Below are positions 9,109 through 21,864 of a stretch of 64,000 nt of DNA, piece after piece. The first letter of the stretch is position 1. Every line of letters begins with the position of its first letter. The stretch lies in contig CAITVN010000191.1 in assembly GCA_903895855.1 (NCBI GenBank), forward strand, positions 45,677 through 109,676, given 5' to 3'. The translations under genes and the position numbers were made by a program. The notes under the pieces are model-generated. The model was not told the origin of the DNA. It was given only the letters and a program-made list of their open reading frames with translations, and made no database searches. The stretch comes from Oligoflexia bacterium (lineage in GTDB: Bacteria > Bdellovibrionota > UBA1018).

Positions 9109-10728
9109 ATGCGCATTAGTCACGACGTTGATACTTCGACTTGGCCCCAACTCTGGCAAGCGGCCTACAGAATATTAGAAACAACGCTCGTTCCTAATCA
9201 ACTTCGCGCCTGGATCCAACCCTTGGTATTTATACAAATAGATCAAACCTCTGCCGATAAATTGACTGTCAATTTTTCTGCTCCTAATACCTTTTCAGCA
9301 AACTGGGTTCGCGACCACTTTAGGGGTCCAATTGAACAGGCATTTTCGCAAGTAACCGGAAAAAAGTGCAGCCTTTCGTGTATTTCTCATGAAAAACCTG
9401 AAGAGGGAAACGAAGCCGCAACTGAAGACGCTTCTAGTGCCAGTAGCGGCGCAACCGACACACCGGTGGGCCATTTACTTAATTTTGGCACCACCACAAG
9501 TTCAGTTTCTTCTGAGAATGTTTTTCAGGGTAATGCACCTTATTCGAATTCGATACTAGGTGCGACTGCGCCATCGTCTTATTCGAGCGAGCAATCGACT
9601 TCTTCGTTCTCTGGCGACCGAATTCTAGAAAATCAGGGGCACTTTAGAGAAGAGCCATTGGTTCCAAACCCCACGGTAAGCGTCTCTCAGATGACCGGAA
9701 AAGCTTCGCAAGAGCTCGTGCTAAATCCTAACTACACTTTTGAAAACTTTATTGTGGGATCTAGCAATCAATTCGCGCACGCCTCGGCGGCAGCTGTTGC
9801 CGATTTGCCGGCACGAAAATACAATCCACTCTTCATTTATAGTGCCCCCGGCTTAGGTAAAACCCACCTTTTGCATGCCGTAGGCAACCAGGTCTTAAAA
9901 AGAAACCCAAAAGCTCGTGTTGCTTACCTTTCAGCTGAAGCGTTTGCGAACGAGTTAATTGACTCGATTCAACACAAACGCCCTTCGTATTTTAGAACAA
10001 AGTATCGAGATAGTTTTGACTTACTCTTGATCGACGACATTCAATTTATCGCCGGAAAGTCTTCTACTGAAGAAGAATTTTTTCATACCTTTAATACTCT
10101 ACACGGTTCGGGCAGGCAAATCGTGATCACTTCAGATAAACCACCCAAAGACATTCCTAAATTAGAAGAGCGAATTCGAACTCGCTTTGAGTGGGGCCTG
10201 GTGGTCGATATTCAGCCTCCAGAAATTGAAACTCGAATAGCCATCTTGAAGGCAAAAGCTGAACGCGACGACCTTTATTTACCTGATGAAGCCGCTGTTT
10301 TCTTGGCCACCTATGTAAAGAACAACATGCGAGAGCTCGAAGGAATACTGGTCAAACTTCAAGCCCAGTCTTCTCTTTCTGGTGCCGAAATTTCGCTTGA
10401 AATGGCCAAATCTCTACTGAAGAACCAAGTGCCAGAAGAAACCAGCAACTACACCGCCGAACTTATTCAGACTGCAGTCACACGATATTTTCAAATTAAA
10501 CTGATTGACCTCAAAACAAGTAGCCGTGCGCGATCAGTTGCGTTTCCAAGACAAGTTGCCATGTATTTAATCAGAAAATACACCGGCATGGGGTTCCGAG
10601 AAATCGGTTCTTACTTCGGCGGTAAAGACCACACGACGGTCATGCATGCCTGCACAAAGATCGAAGAGAATATTGATACCGACAACGACCTGAGAACTGT
10701 TGTCGAAGGAATCCAGAACACCCTCTAA
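9109..10728 (+). CDS. dnaA: Chromosomal replication initiator protein DnaA
   Basis: This 539-residue AAA+ initiator has a DnaA N-terminal domain I (about 1-95), then a long Ser/Thr/Gly-rich domain II linker (about 96-200). Domain III follows, with Walker A APGLGKTHLLH near residue 250 and Walker B LLLIDDIQF near 305. Domain IV is the DNA-binding domain, ending with FGGKDHTTVMHACTKI near residue 505. The linker makes it about 70 residues longer than E. coli DnaA. AGGAG sits 5 bases before the ATG. It is divergent from rpmH and immediately upstream of oriC. Confidence 0.98.
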   Translation: MRISHDVDTSTWPQLWQAAYRILETTLVPNQLRAWIQPLVFIQIDQTSADKLTVNFSAPNTFSANWVRDHFRGPIEQAFSQVTGKKCSLSCISHEKPEEGNEAATEDASSASSGATDTPVGHLLNFGTTTSSVSSENVFQGNAPYSNSILGATAPSSYSSEQSTSSFSGDRILENQGHFREEPLVPNPTVSVSQMTGKASQELVLNPNYTFENFIVGSSNQFAHASAAAVADLPARKYNPLFIYSAPGLGKTHLLHAVGNQVLKRNPKARVAYLSAEAFANELIDSIQHKRPSYFRTKYRDSFDLLLIDDIQFIAGKSSTEEEFFHTFNTLHGSGRQIVITSDKPPKDIPKLEERIRTRFEWGLVVDIQPPEIETRIAILKAKAERDDLYLPDEAAVFLATYVKNNMRELEGILVKLQAQSSLSGAEISLEMAKSLLKNQVPEETSNYTAELIQTAVTRYFQIKLIDLKTSSRARSVAFPRQVAMYLIRKYTGMGFREIGSYFGGKDHTTVMHACTKIEENIDTDNDLRTVVEGIQNTL

Positions 10729-10875
10729 CTTCATGCGTGTTTGTACTTCATGAAATAGGGTTTCTGTTTTCAAAAAAATACCTGCCTAAATAAATCAATC
10801 AACGCTTTCTTTTTTTGGTCTTTCAAGAATCCCACTTTTTTGCCCTTTCTTTGAGTTTCATGGGGATAAGTCGGT

Positions 10876-10938
10876 GGATAACTGTGGGGATAACTTGGGG
10901 ATAAAAAATCTATCCCCAAGTTATCCCCACAGTTATCC
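10876..10938. repeat. Perfect 28-bp inverted repeat of TTATCCCCA boxes in oriC
   Basis: The arms at 10876-10903 and 10911-10938 are exact reverse complements around the 7-base spacer AAAAATC. Each arm contains TTATCCCCA-type 9-mers in tandem, so the 63-bp element presents clustered boxes on opposite strands. Another TGGGGATAA copy lies just outside at 10861-10869. It could be an initiator-binding array or an extruding cruciform. It also follows dnaA by about 150 bases, but no T-run follows a compact stem, so a terminator role is less likely. Confidence 0.85.
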
Positions 10939-10997
10939 CCATTTTTTTAACTCTTACCTCAACTTAAAACTTAGTTTTATCATGTTGTTAGTGAATC

Positions 10998-11006
10998 TTA
11001 TCCACA
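10998..11006 (+). promoter_or_regulatory. DnaA box TTATCCACA
   Basis: Exact consensus DnaA box, isolated in the middle of oriC. Confidence 0.85.
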
Positions 11007-11153
11007 TATCCACCAGCCACCTGTTGCTTCATTGTTTTCAACATTCTCTTACCCTGCCATTTTTTGGGGATAAGTTTTCTTTCGACCGCCGAAAAACTCC
11101 ATTTTGGCTGTTTTTTTATCCGACTTTTTTTGTTTTTTTGTGCCTCTCAAAAG

Positions 11154-11177
11154 TTATCCCCAAAAGCTTGGGGATAA
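11154..11177. repeat. Inverted repeat of two TTATCCCCA boxes in oriC
   Basis: TTATCCCCAA and TTGGGGATAA face each other across the spacer AAGC, a 24-bp element. It matches the core of the larger inverted repeat 250 bases upstream. Single copies of the same 9-mer lie at 11065-11073 (minus) and 11215-11223 (plus). Confidence 0.8.
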
Positions 11178-11180
11178 GTG

Positions 11181-11189
11181 TGTGGATAA
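11181..11189 (-). promoter_or_regulatory. DnaA box TTATCCACA (minus strand)
   Basis: Exact consensus DnaA box on the minus strand, 3 bases after the second inverted repeat. Confidence 0.85.
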
Positions 11190-11234
11190 CTCCATTTTTG
11201 GTCAATTCAAGAAGTTATCCCCAAAAAAGATGTT

Positions 11235-11243
11235 TTATCCACA
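11235..11243 (+). promoter_or_regulatory. DnaA box TTATCCACA
   Basis: Exact consensus DnaA box. A TTATCCCCA copy lies just upstream (11215-11223). Confidence 0.85.
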
Positions 11244-11302
11244 GGGGTTTTCCACAAAGTTATACACTCATTTTCTAAAACGATAATAAGTAGTTAACTG
11301 AG

Positions 11303-11319
11303 TTATCCACTTATCCACA
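11303..11319 (+). promoter_or_regulatory. Tandem DnaA boxes next to the unwinding element
   Basis: TTATCCACT (11303-11311) and exact TTATCCACA (11311-11319) share one base. They point the same way and end directly before a C-rich gap and the TAC repeat. This is the arrangement expected for boxes that load DnaA onto a trio-containing strand. Confidence 0.85.
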
Positions 11320-11320
11320 T

Positions 11321-11360
11321 CCCCTACTACTACTACTACTATATATATATACTCTTTTTA
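11321..11360 (+). other. DNA unwinding element with DnaA-trio repeat
   Basis: After the tandem boxes comes a short C-rich spacer (CCCC, 11321-11324). Then five TAC triplets and a TAT (11325-11342) run into an alternating AT tract and T-rich DNA. This matches the order box, GC-rich spacer, trios, AT-rich DNA described for the Bacillus subtilis basal unwinding system, with unusually regular trios. Confidence 0.8.
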
Positions 11361-11396
11361 CTTGAGACCAATTCAAGAAGGTGCAAAACAAACGGT

Positions 11397-12503
11397 ATGA
11401 TATTCACTATTCAAAGAGACCCATTATTCTTAGCTCTGCAACAGGTTCAGTCGACTGTTGCCAAAAGAAACTCGATGCCAATTCTGACAAATATTTTGTG
11501 TGAAGTTAAGAATGGTAACCTTTCATTAAGTGCCACAGATATGGAAGTGGGCATGCGCTTAACTTTTCCTGTTGAGGCTAAACAAGAAGGTAGAGTCACT
11601 TTAGCTGCCAATCATTTTCTAGACATTATTAAAGAGCTGCCTTCTCAGTTAGTTTCATTTACAAAAAAAGATAACAACTGGGTTGAGCTTGTCAGTGGAA
11701 GATCTCGTTTTAATATTGTGAGCATGGCAGCTGATGAATATCCAGAGCTTCCGAAGTTTGAAGAACAAAAATACAACGAGGCTAGAATCGATTCACTAAA
11801 AGAGATGATCGATAGAACTCTCTTTTCAGTTTCAACTGATGCAACACGGTATCTATTGAACGGAGTTTATTTTGAAAATTTAGAAAATGGCGTGATGAGA
11901 ATGACAGGCACTGACGGAAGCCGACTTTCATACGTTGATAAAGAAGTTTTTCTCACTCCAGTTGAAATCAAACGTGGAATCGTGATTCCGAAAAAAGGAT
12001 TGATCGAATTAAGAAAAATTTTAGAGTCCGCAGGTACTTCAATTGGTATCGCAATCGAAAAAGGACACTTATTCGCAAAGAACCAAGATACCTACCTCTT
12101 TGTTCGACTAATGGAAGGCGAATATCCCAATTATAGGCAAATCATTTCAAAAACTGTAGACTGTGTGATGAAGCTTTCAACCAAAGGCTTTACAGCAGCT
12201 CTTAAGAGAGTCAGCCTTTTAGCGCACGAAAAAAGCCGCGGAGTTAAATTTGCTATTCAGGCTGGGGCACTAACCATTTCTTCTAGCAACCCAGATATGG
12301 GCGAAGCCGTTGAAGAAATGGATATCGATTATTCAGGTGAACCTGTTGAAATTGGTTTTAACGCAAAGTACTTACTTGATTGTCTTTCGGTCACCGAATC
12401 TGAGCAACTAGAATTCTTTTTTAAAGATCGAATGAGCCCAGGTATCATGCGTGGATCAGATCACCAGAACCATACCTATGTCATCATGCCGATGCGCCTT
12501 TAA
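11397..12503 (+). CDS. dnaN: DNA polymerase III subunit beta (sliding clamp)
   Basis: This 368-residue clamp has the family's usual length with three repeated clamp folds. It begins MIFTIQRDPLFLALQQVQ, contains KRNSMPILTNIL and DATRYLLNGVYFE, and ends in the classical HTYVIMPMRL. It lies directly after the origin unwinding element and 12 bases before recF. It probably heads the transcript dnaN-recF-gyrB-fabH-gyrA and onwards. Confidence 0.98.
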   Translation: MIFTIQRDPLFLALQQVQSTVAKRNSMPILTNILCEVKNGNLSLSATDMEVGMRLTFPVEAKQEGRVTLAANHFLDIIKELPSQLVSFTKKDNNWVELVSGRSRFNIVSMAADEYPELPKFEEQKYNEARIDSLKEMIDRTLFSVSTDATRYLLNGVYFENLENGVMRMTGTDGSRLSYVDKEVFLTPVEIKRGIVIPKKGLIELRKILESAGTSIGIAIEKGHLFAKNQDTYLFVRLMEGEYPNYRQIISKTVDCVMKLSTKGFTAALKRVSLLAHEKSRGVKFAIQAGALTISSSNPDMGEAVEEMDIDYSGEPVEIGFNAKYLLDCLSVTESEQLEFFFKDRMSPGIMRGSDHQNHTYVIMPMRL

Positions 12504-12515
12504 AGAATTGAGAAT

Positions 12516-13694
12516 GTGCTTTTAGATCAAATTAAAACCAAGAATTTCAGAAACTTCACTGAGCTCAGTTATTTCTGTCATCCCCGATTTAATGTTTTTC
12601 TTGGCAATAACGGCCAAGGCAAGACCTCAATCATAGAAGCTATCTACTTCGTGAGTACTTTGAGGTCTTTCAGGCTATCAAAGTTAAACTCATTGGTTAA
12701 AGATACTGAAACAGCCTGTTTAGTGACAGCCAAAACCTCTACTAGTGAAGGATGGCACTCAGAGTTGTCTGTCAGAATTGAACGCCAAGGCGATAGAATC
12801 AAAAAGCAGGCCCTGATAAATGGCAAACCCTACCCCTCGTCGGTTCAATACTTATCTCAAAGGTTTGGCAACGCTGAGTTAGGCATGCATTCAATTGTCT
12901 TCAATCCAGCTGATCACGAACTCGTGCACGGAGAACCGGCCAGCCGAAGAACTTACCTCGATCGAGTACTATCGGCAGAGAGCTTAGACTATTTAAAAGC
13001 CCTTCAGACGTACCAGAAGTTCCTACAACAGAAAAACTTCGCCCTTAAGGCACAATTCGTCGACTCACGCATGATAGACTCACTCAACGAAGGTATGGTG
13101 GGTCCAGGTGCACTGATTGTGTTTGAAAGAATGAACTGGATAGCATCAGTTCAAGAACCCATTGCCAGCGTACTTTCTTTTATTGCACCGAATCAAAAAC
13201 AAACCCTGCTTGAGTATCAAACAAAGCTATTTGACACCCAAGAAACTGGGCTTTTTTCTGGACAACGACCCATCGCTTCACTAAAACAAACAGAAGCGCT
13301 TTTTAGAGATAAACTCGTTGATTATTCAACAGAAGAAAGAAACGCGCGTTCATGTATTGTGGGGCCACATCGAGATGACTGGAGGGTTAATTTAGACGGT
13401 AGCTCTATTAAGAATATTGGATCTCAAGGAGAGGTTCGATCTTTCTTGATGGCGTTGAAATTGGCTGAACTTCAGCTCTTTAGAGAGAAGACAGGTCACC
13501 GTCCACTTTTTCTTCTCGATGATTATTCATCAGAACTTGATCGGCACCGAAGGGGTTTTTTGTTAAAGTACTTACTCGATTCTGACCTACAAGTGTTTTT
13601 GACTTCGACTGATGAATCAGTTTTTGAAGAATTAACTGATTCGAAGCAAGTAATTGTCGTGAATGGGCAAATTACTGAAAAAGAAAGATTGTAA
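12516..13694 (+). CDS. recF: DNA replication and repair protein RecF
   Basis: This 392-residue SMC-like ATPase loads RecA at gaps. Walker A is GNNGQGKTSIIEAIYF near residue 30, the signature region is GSQGEVRSFLMALKLAEL, and Walker B is PLFLLDDYSSELD. The signature reads SQGEVR rather than the more common SQGQQR. The GTG start at 12516 is chosen because the overlapping ATG at 12514 opens a frame that stops after three codons. gyrB begins one base after the stop. Confidence 0.95.
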   Translation: MLLDQIKTKNFRNFTELSYFCHPRFNVFLGNNGQGKTSIIEAIYFVSTLRSFRLSKLNSLVKDTETACLVTAKTSTSEGWHSELSVRIERQGDRIKKQALINGKPYPSSVQYLSQRFGNAELGMHSIVFNPADHELVHGEPASRRTYLDRVLSAESLDYLKALQTYQKFLQQKNFALKAQFVDSRMIDSLNEGMVGPGALIVFERMNWIASVQEPIASVLSFIAPNQKQTLLEYQTKLFDTQETGLFSGQRPIASLKQTEALFRDKLVDYSTEERNARSCIVGPHRDDWRVNLDGSSIKNIGSQGEVRSFLMALKLAELQLFREKTGHRPLFLLDDYSSELDRHRRGFLLKYLLDSDLQVFLTSTDESVFEELTDSKQVIVVNGQITEKERL

Positions 13695-13695
13695 A

Positions 13696-17122
<3,427 letters not shown>

Positions 17123-17128
17123 AAACAT

Positions 17129-19630
17129 ATGAGTGAAACATCACAACCCCAGCCCAGCAATACAGTCGTTGTAAAAATTGAAGACGAAATGAGGGGTGCT
17201 TACGTAGACTACGCCATGAGCGTGATCGTCGGCAGAGCGCTTCCAGATGTACGTGATGGGCTTAAGCCCGTGCACCGTCGAATTCTTTATGCCATGTATG
17301 ACATGGGAAATACCCATAATAAGGCCTATAAAAAGTCTGCCAGAATTGTCGGGGATGTTCTCGGTAAATACCATCCTCACGGAGACAGTGCTGTTTATGA
17401 TTCAATGGTTCGCATGGCCCAGGATTTTTCGCTGCGCTATCCCCTAGTCGACGGGCAGGGAAACTTCGGTTCACTTGATGGCGATTCAGCCGCTTCAATG
17501 CGATACACTGAAGTGCGTATGGAAAAAATCACCGATGAGCTTCTCGCTGATCTTGAGAAAGAAACGGTCGATTTTGGGCCTAACTACGATGATAGTTTGA
17601 CAGAGCCCAAGGTGATGCCAACGAGAATTCCAAATTTGTTGATCAACGGCTCATCTGGAATTGCAGTGGGTATGGCCACTAACATTCCTCCTCACAACTT
17701 AACAGAAGTGATTAACGCAACGATGGCTTTAATCGACAACCCTTCACTCACGACCGATCAACTTTTTGAGTTTGTGAAGGGACCGGATTTTCCGACTGCT
17801 GGTATTATTTTTGGTGGTGTTGGTTTGCGAGACGCCTATCGAACGGGTCGCGGTTCTATTATCATTCGATCAAGGGCAGAAATTGAAACCTGGAAAGGTG
17901 ATCGTGAACGAATCATTGTCACCGAACTACCGTATCAGGTGAATAAAGCGAAACTCATCGAAAAAATTGCAGAGCTGGTAAGAGATAAGAGGGTTGAGGG
18001 GATTTCAGATTTGCGTGACGAATCTGATCGAACCGGTATGAGGGTGGTTGTTGAAATTAAGAGAGGAGAAAACTCTAATGTCATTCTTAATCAACTCTAT
18101 AAATTGACTCAACTGCAGGAGTCGTTCGGAATTAACTTACTCGCCATCAACCAAGGGCAACCAAAACTTTTCAATCTCCGCGATATGATTGGAGCCTTCA
18201 TTGAGCACCGTCGCGATGTTATTTACCGTAGAACCGTTTTTGAGTTGAGAAAAGCTGAAGAGCGGGCTCACATTTTAGAGGGTCTAAAGAAAGCCGTTGA
18301 AAACATCGACGAAGTGATCGCCCTCATCAAGGGTTCTGCGGGACCAGACGAAGCGAAGCAATCCTTAATAGCGCGGTTTCAATTTTCGGCAGTTCAGGCT
18401 CAAGCTATTCTTGACATGCGCCTGCAGCGGTTAACTGGACTTGAGCGTGAAAAAATTATTGAAGAGTACAAGCAAATTTTGGCCCTGATTGAAAGCTTAA
18501 AACTCATTTTGGCTAGTGAAGAATTGATTTTTCAAATCATTAAAGACGAACTCACTGAAGTTAAAGAAAAATATGGTGATGAGCGTAGAACTGAAATTGT
18601 CATTGATCAAAACACCGAGTTCGAAGCAGAAGATTTAATTGCCGATGAAGAGACTTTAGTTTCGATTACACATACTGGCTATGTAAAGCGCTCAGACCCT
18701 AATCAGTTCAAGAGCCAACACCGTGGTGGCCGCGGAGTCAGAGCGGTAACAACAGGTGAAGAAGATTTTGTCACTTCTATCTACAAAACCAACACTCTTG
18801 CCTATCTGCTTTGTTTTTCAGATAAGGGCCGATTGTATTGGCTGAAGGTTTATAAAATTCCTGAGTCGAGCCGCATTTCTAAAGGAAAGGCAATTGTAAA
18901 TCTTGTGGCGCTGGCTCCAGATGAGAAAATCAAAGCCATTTTGCCGGTAAAAGAATTCACCGATAATGAATTTATAACGATGGTGACTAAGGCTGGGGTA
19001 ATCAAACGAACGTCGCTGAGTGAATTTCAGAATGTGCGAACCGCTGGTATTATGGCGATCACCGTTGATGAGGGTGACGAGCTCGTCTCTGCTAAATTGA
19101 CCTCGGGTTCTAACTATATCTTTTTGTGTTCGAAAGACGGTATGTCGATTCGCTTCAACGAAGAAGATGTTCGTGCAATGGGTAGAACTGCCCGCGGGGT
19201 AATCGGCATGAGCCTTAATGAGGGCGACCGTGTTGTTGCCATGGAGGTTCTCAATGTTTCAACTGACCCTGAGAGCCCCGCTTATGAAATCTTAACTGTT
19301 ACTGAAGGTGGTTACGGAAAAAGAACTCCGGTTGCAGAATACCGAGATCAAAGCCGAGGGGGTAAGGGTATTATTACCATGAAGACGAACGACCGAAACG
19401 GATCTGTTATGGGCGCGCGACAAGTGCTTCCAAAAGATGATCTGATGTTAGTTTCAAACAAAGGCCAAATGATTCGAATTCATGTAGGAGAAATTTCTGA
19501 ACAAGGAAGAAATACTCAAGGGGTAAGGTTGATGACGATGGCTTCGGGAGAAACTGTTGTTTCTCTTGAATATTTGGCTGAGGTAAATGTTAATGCTATT
19601 ACTGCGACAGATGGGGCCCAACAGCCGTAA
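17129..19630 (+). CDS. gyrA: DNA gyrase subunit A
   Basis: This 833-residue DNA-cleaving subunit has the active-site Tyr at residue 126 (SMRYTEVRM). The quinolone-resistance region is [12 protein letters not shown], with Ser87 and Asp91 at the positions of E. coli Ser83 and Asp87, the susceptible state. The GyrA box is RGGRG in [11 protein letters not shown], supporting gyrase over topoisomerase IV. It has a six-blade C-terminal pinwheel but no long acidic tail. The downstream lipoprotein gene overlaps its end by 20 bases. Confidence 0.97.
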   Translation: MSETSQPQPSNTVVVKIEDEMRGAYVDYAMSVIVGRALPDVRDGLKPVHRRILYAMYDMGNTHNKAYKKSARIVGDVLGKYHPHGDSAVYDSMVRMAQDFSLRYPLVDGQGNFGSLDGDSAASMRYTEVRMEKITDELLADLEKETVDFGPNYDDSLTEPKVMPTRIPNLLINGSSGIAVGMATNIPPHNLTEVINATMALIDNPSLTTDQLFEFVKGPDFPTAGIIFGGVGLRDAYRTGRGSIIIRSRAEIETWKGDRERIIVTELPYQVNKAKLIEKIAELVRDKRVEGISDLRDESDRTGMRVVVEIKRGENSNVILNQLYKLTQLQESFGINLLAINQGQPKLFNLRDMIGAFIEHRRDVIYRRTVFELRKAEERAHILEGLKKAVENIDEVIALIKGSAGPDEAKQSLIARFQFSAVQAQAILDMRLQRLTGLEREKIIEEYKQILALIESLKLILASEELIFQIIKDELTEVKEKYGDERRTEIVIDQNTEFEAEDLIADEETLVSITHTGYVKRSDPNQFKSQHRGGRGVRAVTTGEEDFVTSIYKTNTLAYLLCFSDKGRLYWLKVYKIPESSRISKGKAIVNLVALAPDEKIKAILPVKEFTDNEFITMVTKAGVIKRTSLSEFQNVRTAGIMAITVDEGDELVSAKLTSGSNYIFLCSKDGMSIRFNEEDVRAMGRTARGVIGMSLNEGDRVVAMEVLNVSTDPESPAYEILTVTEGGYGKRTPVAEYRDQSRGGKGIITMKTNDRNGSVMGARQVLPKDDLMLVSNKGQMIRIHVGEISEQGRNTQGVRLMTMASGETVVSLEYLAEVNVNAITATDGAQQP

Positions 19631-20432
19631 CTGGCTTAGTTTTGGTCTCATTTTTCTATTGGCGACAGCGGGATGTGCCGTAGACTCGGCCTTTAGGCGC
19701 TTTAACCAGGCTGAAAGACTGTTTACTCAGGGTCGGTATGCTGCATCGGCCGTTGAATTTGGCCGAGTCCTGTCAAAAGATCCACCCGCCGACCTCGCAG
19801 CGAAGGCGAGGTATCGCCTAGCTGAGGTTCAAACGCTGTTTTTGGGGAAACACGCCGAAGCTGTAGAAAACTACAAACAGTTCATTCAATTGGCGCCCGA
19901 TAGCCAAGGGGCTTGGGTTGCGCAGAAAGAAATTGGCGAAATTTTATTTAGCAGGCTTGAGGATTTTACAAAGTCGATCGAGCACGATTCGGTGATTGTT
20001 AATTTGACCAAGGATACTAAAGAGCGGGCCGAAATCACTTTTCGCTTGGGGCGGGCCAATTTTCTCTTAAAGCGGTTTGGCAACGCAGAAAAATTTTACC
20101 GAGAGGCCATGCAGCTAGACCCAAAGGGTGAATGGCGACCCCGGGCGCTTTTTGAAGTCGGAATGAGTCAATATACCAGGGAGACCAAGAGTGCGGCTGG
20201 TTTTGAGCGAGCACTTAGCACTTTTCGGCATTTCATGGCTGAATATCCCGGACACGAAAAAGCTATTGAAGCTGAGTTCATGGTTGGTTGTTGTCTAGAA
20301 GAACTTCAGCAAATCGGTCCAGCCATTTCCATTTTTCAAAAAATTGAAGACAGGTACCCGGTTCCAGGTGCGGTGAAAATAAGGCGACTTCGGTTAGAAG
20401 GTCGAAAACACAGCACCCCGAAGGAGCAGTAA
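19611..20432 (+). CDS. Exported TPR lipoprotein (BamD/YbgF-like outer-membrane type)
   Basis: About 273 residues begin [22 protein letters not shown], a lipoprotein signal peptide with the lipid-accepting Cys after ATAG. The -3 residue is Thr, a mild deviation from the lipobox. Tetratricopeptide-type helical pairs follow: [80 protein letters not shown]. Spacing and composition resemble BamD/YbgF-like proteins, but no specific family is assigned. The ATG at 19611 is chosen so that the signal peptide starts cleanly; it overlaps gyrA by 20 bases. It is immediately followed by atpZ. Confidence 0.75.
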   Translation: MGPNSRNWLSFGLIFLLATAGCAVDSAFRRFNQAERLFTQGRYAASAVEFGRVLSKDPPADLAAKARYRLAEVQTLFLGKHAEAVENYKQFIQLAPDSQGAWVAQKEIGEILFSRLEDFTKSIEHDSVIVNLTKDTKERAEITFRLGRANFLLKRFGNAEKFYREAMQLDPKGEWRPRALFEVGMSQYTRETKSAAGFERALSTFRHFMAEYPGHEKAIEAEFMVGCCLEELQQIGPAISIFQKIEDRYPVPGAVKIRRLRLEGRKHSTPKEQ

Positions 20433-20663
20433 GTGGCTCCCGGCGGCGAAATAAACTGGTACCGAGGGTTGGGTATTGTAACGGTCGTCGTCGCTGAATT
20501 GGTGGTTTCGGTTAGCTTGCTTCTCGGAGTTTCATTGTGGCTATCCAATAAATATCGGCTTCCCAACTGGGTGCCCCTTATTGCGGGGCTCGCAGGGTTT
20601 GGGCTTGGCGGTTACCGAGTAGTGGTCTATTTAAAAAAAATAGAGAAGAATGAAAATCTCTAG
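20433..20663 (+). CDS. atpZ: AtpZ-like small membrane protein (ATP synthase accessory)
   Basis: This 76-residue protein has two membrane helices (residues 10-38 and 46-64). The second is Gly-rich (PLIAGLAGFGLGGYRVV), followed by a basic end LKKIEK. The pattern W-L-(S/D)-x-x-x-x-x-P-x-W, then a Gly-rich helix, is that of AtpZ/AtpI-type F0 accessory proteins. The GTG start directly follows the lipoprotein stop. Position upstream of atpB supports the call. Confidence 0.65.
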   Translation: MAPGGEINWYRGLGIVTVVVAELVVSVSLLLGVSLWLSNKYRLPNWVPLIAGLAGFGLGGYRVVVYLKKIEKNENL

Positions 20664-20696
20664 TCTTCTGTCGCCTCTTCGTTCTATAGACAGGCC

Positions 20697-21125
20697 GTGG
20701 ACCTAAGAAATCACGAAAATTTAACACCTTGGCGATGGTACCATTCATTTCTCAGCGTTTCCGTTCTATGGCTAATGCTCAGCTTTGTTATTATGATTCT
20801 ATCAACGGGCAGTATCATCCCAGAAGGTCTTTACCTGTTTGGTTTTTGGTTGTTGTCGATGCTTAATCTTGGGGCGCTCGCCAAAACAGGCTTGGTTGTT
20901 ATTTCAATGTATCGGGGACAAAAAGGGTTAAAGAGAGAATTTGTTTTTTGGGGTCTGACGAAAATGACAACGTTTTCAATCTTTTCGCTTGTCTTTTGGT
21001 CCCAAAAAGAGCTACCTCCTACTCCTACCTTGTTAGGAATGGGCACATTGATCGTTGTTCCAATTGTTGGAAGTCTTTTGGAACAAGGCAGTCACCTGAT
21101 TACCCAAGAAGGTCAAACAAACTAG
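20697..21125 (+). CDS. Four-helix membrane protein in the AtpI position
   Basis: This 142-residue, very hydrophobic protein has about four membrane helices (LSVSVLWLMLSFVIMIL, GLYLFGFWLLSMLNLGALA, LTKMTTFSIFSLVFW, LLGMGTLIVVPIVGSLL). It starts with GTG at 20697 and ends 9 bases before atpB. Position between atpZ and atpB is that of ATP synthase protein I, and the topology agrees. I see no diagnostic motif, so the assignment rests on context. Confidence 0.55.
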   Translation: MDLRNHENLTPWRWYHSFLSVSVLWLMLSFVIMILSTGSIIPEGLYLFGFWLLSMLNLGALAKTGLVVISMYRGQKGLKREFVFWGLTKMTTFSIFSLVFWSQKELPPTPTLLGMGTLIVVPIVGSLLEQGSHLITQEGQTN

Positions 21126-21134
21126 AGAATCAAA

Positions 21135-21848
21135 ATGCACGGTGGACATACATTTACATGGTTTTCTCTCATTCCTGGTCTTGAGCATGTACCGACACAT
21201 GTGGTAACAGGAATTTTTGTTGCGGTGCTTCTGGTCGTTTGCACCGGTATCGCACGAATGCAGCTCAATTCTTTAATGCGGTCTCCAGGGGGCGGATTGG
21301 TTCCAGAGCCCAAGCTGACCTTCAGGAATTTTTTCGAAATCATAGCAGAAAAACTTTATGGTCTGACAGAGTCGACACTGGGTCATCACGACGCCCCAAC
21401 TTATTTTCCGTTGATCGGTTCATTGTTTGTTTTTATTTTTGCTTGCAATGTGATCGGCCTGATTCCTGGTTTTCTGCCTCCGACTGACAATATTAACACC
21501 ACCCTTGCTTTGGGTATTTTCGTTTTTCTTTATTACAATTTTGCCGGATTGAGGGCCAATGGCCTCACCTATTTAAAACATTTTTTAGGGCCAGTGATCT
21601 GGCTCGGTCCTTTGATGTTGATCATTGAAATTGCATCGCATCTTTTTCGCCCACTTTCTCTTGCTTTACGTTTGAGAGGGAATATTATGGGCGACCATAT
21701 AGTACTCAGTATTTTTAGCGATTTGGTTCCATTCGGGCTACCCGTGATATTCTTCGGGATGGGCTTGTTTGTGGCCTTAATTCAAGCCTTCGTTTTTTGT
21801 CTGATGACGATGGTTTATATTTCATTATCAACAGCACATGATCATTAA
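21135..21848 (+). CDS. atpB: ATP synthase F0 subunit a
   Basis: This 237-residue membrane subunit forms the ion half-channels next to the c-ring. The essential Arg lies in PLSLALRLRGNIMGDH, the counterpart of the segment around E. coli Arg210. Helices include FPLIGSLFVFIFACNVIGLIPG and IFFGMGLFVALIQAFVFCLM. It lies upstream of atpE. No atpF or F1 genes follow, so the ATP synthase genes are split between loci. Confidence 0.94.
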   Translation: MHGGHTFTWFSLIPGLEHVPTHVVTGIFVAVLLVVCTGIARMQLNSLMRSPGGGLVPEPKLTFRNFFEIIAEKLYGLTESTLGHHDAPTYFPLIGSLFVFIFACNVIGLIPGFLPPTDNINTTLALGIFVFLYYNFAGLRANGLTYLKHFLGPVIWLGPLMLIIEIASHLFRPLSLALRLRGNIMGDHIVLSIFSDLVPFGLPVIFFGMGLFVALIQAFVFCLMTMVYISLSTAHDH

Positions 21849-21864
21849 GAGAAAGGAAACAATG

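Larger units (their letters stand above)
10729..11396 (+). other. Replication origin (oriC) between dnaA and dnaN
   Basis: This 668-bp gene-free region holds dense DnaA-box-like 9-mers of two kinds. TTATCCACA occurs as four exact copies and TTATCCCCA as at least eight, on both strands. It also has two inverted repeats built from the second type, and a terminal AT-rich unwinding element beside dnaN. A further near-match, TTATACACT, is at 11260-11268. The stretch 10729-10860 holds no recognisable element. The location and box density make origin function very likely. Open frames here are repeat-rich and not credible genes. Confidence 0.93.

Noticed and set aside
8932..9159. 75-codon minus-strand frame over the rpmH-dnaA interval
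   Set aside because: It overlaps the dnaA start antisense and the likely rpmH promoter, and resembles no protein family.
10874..11286. Open frames of 60-134 codons inside the dnaA-dnaN interval
   Set aside because: They are made of repeated DnaA-box translations (SYPHSYPH and similar), lack a ribosome-binding site, and overlap origin elements.
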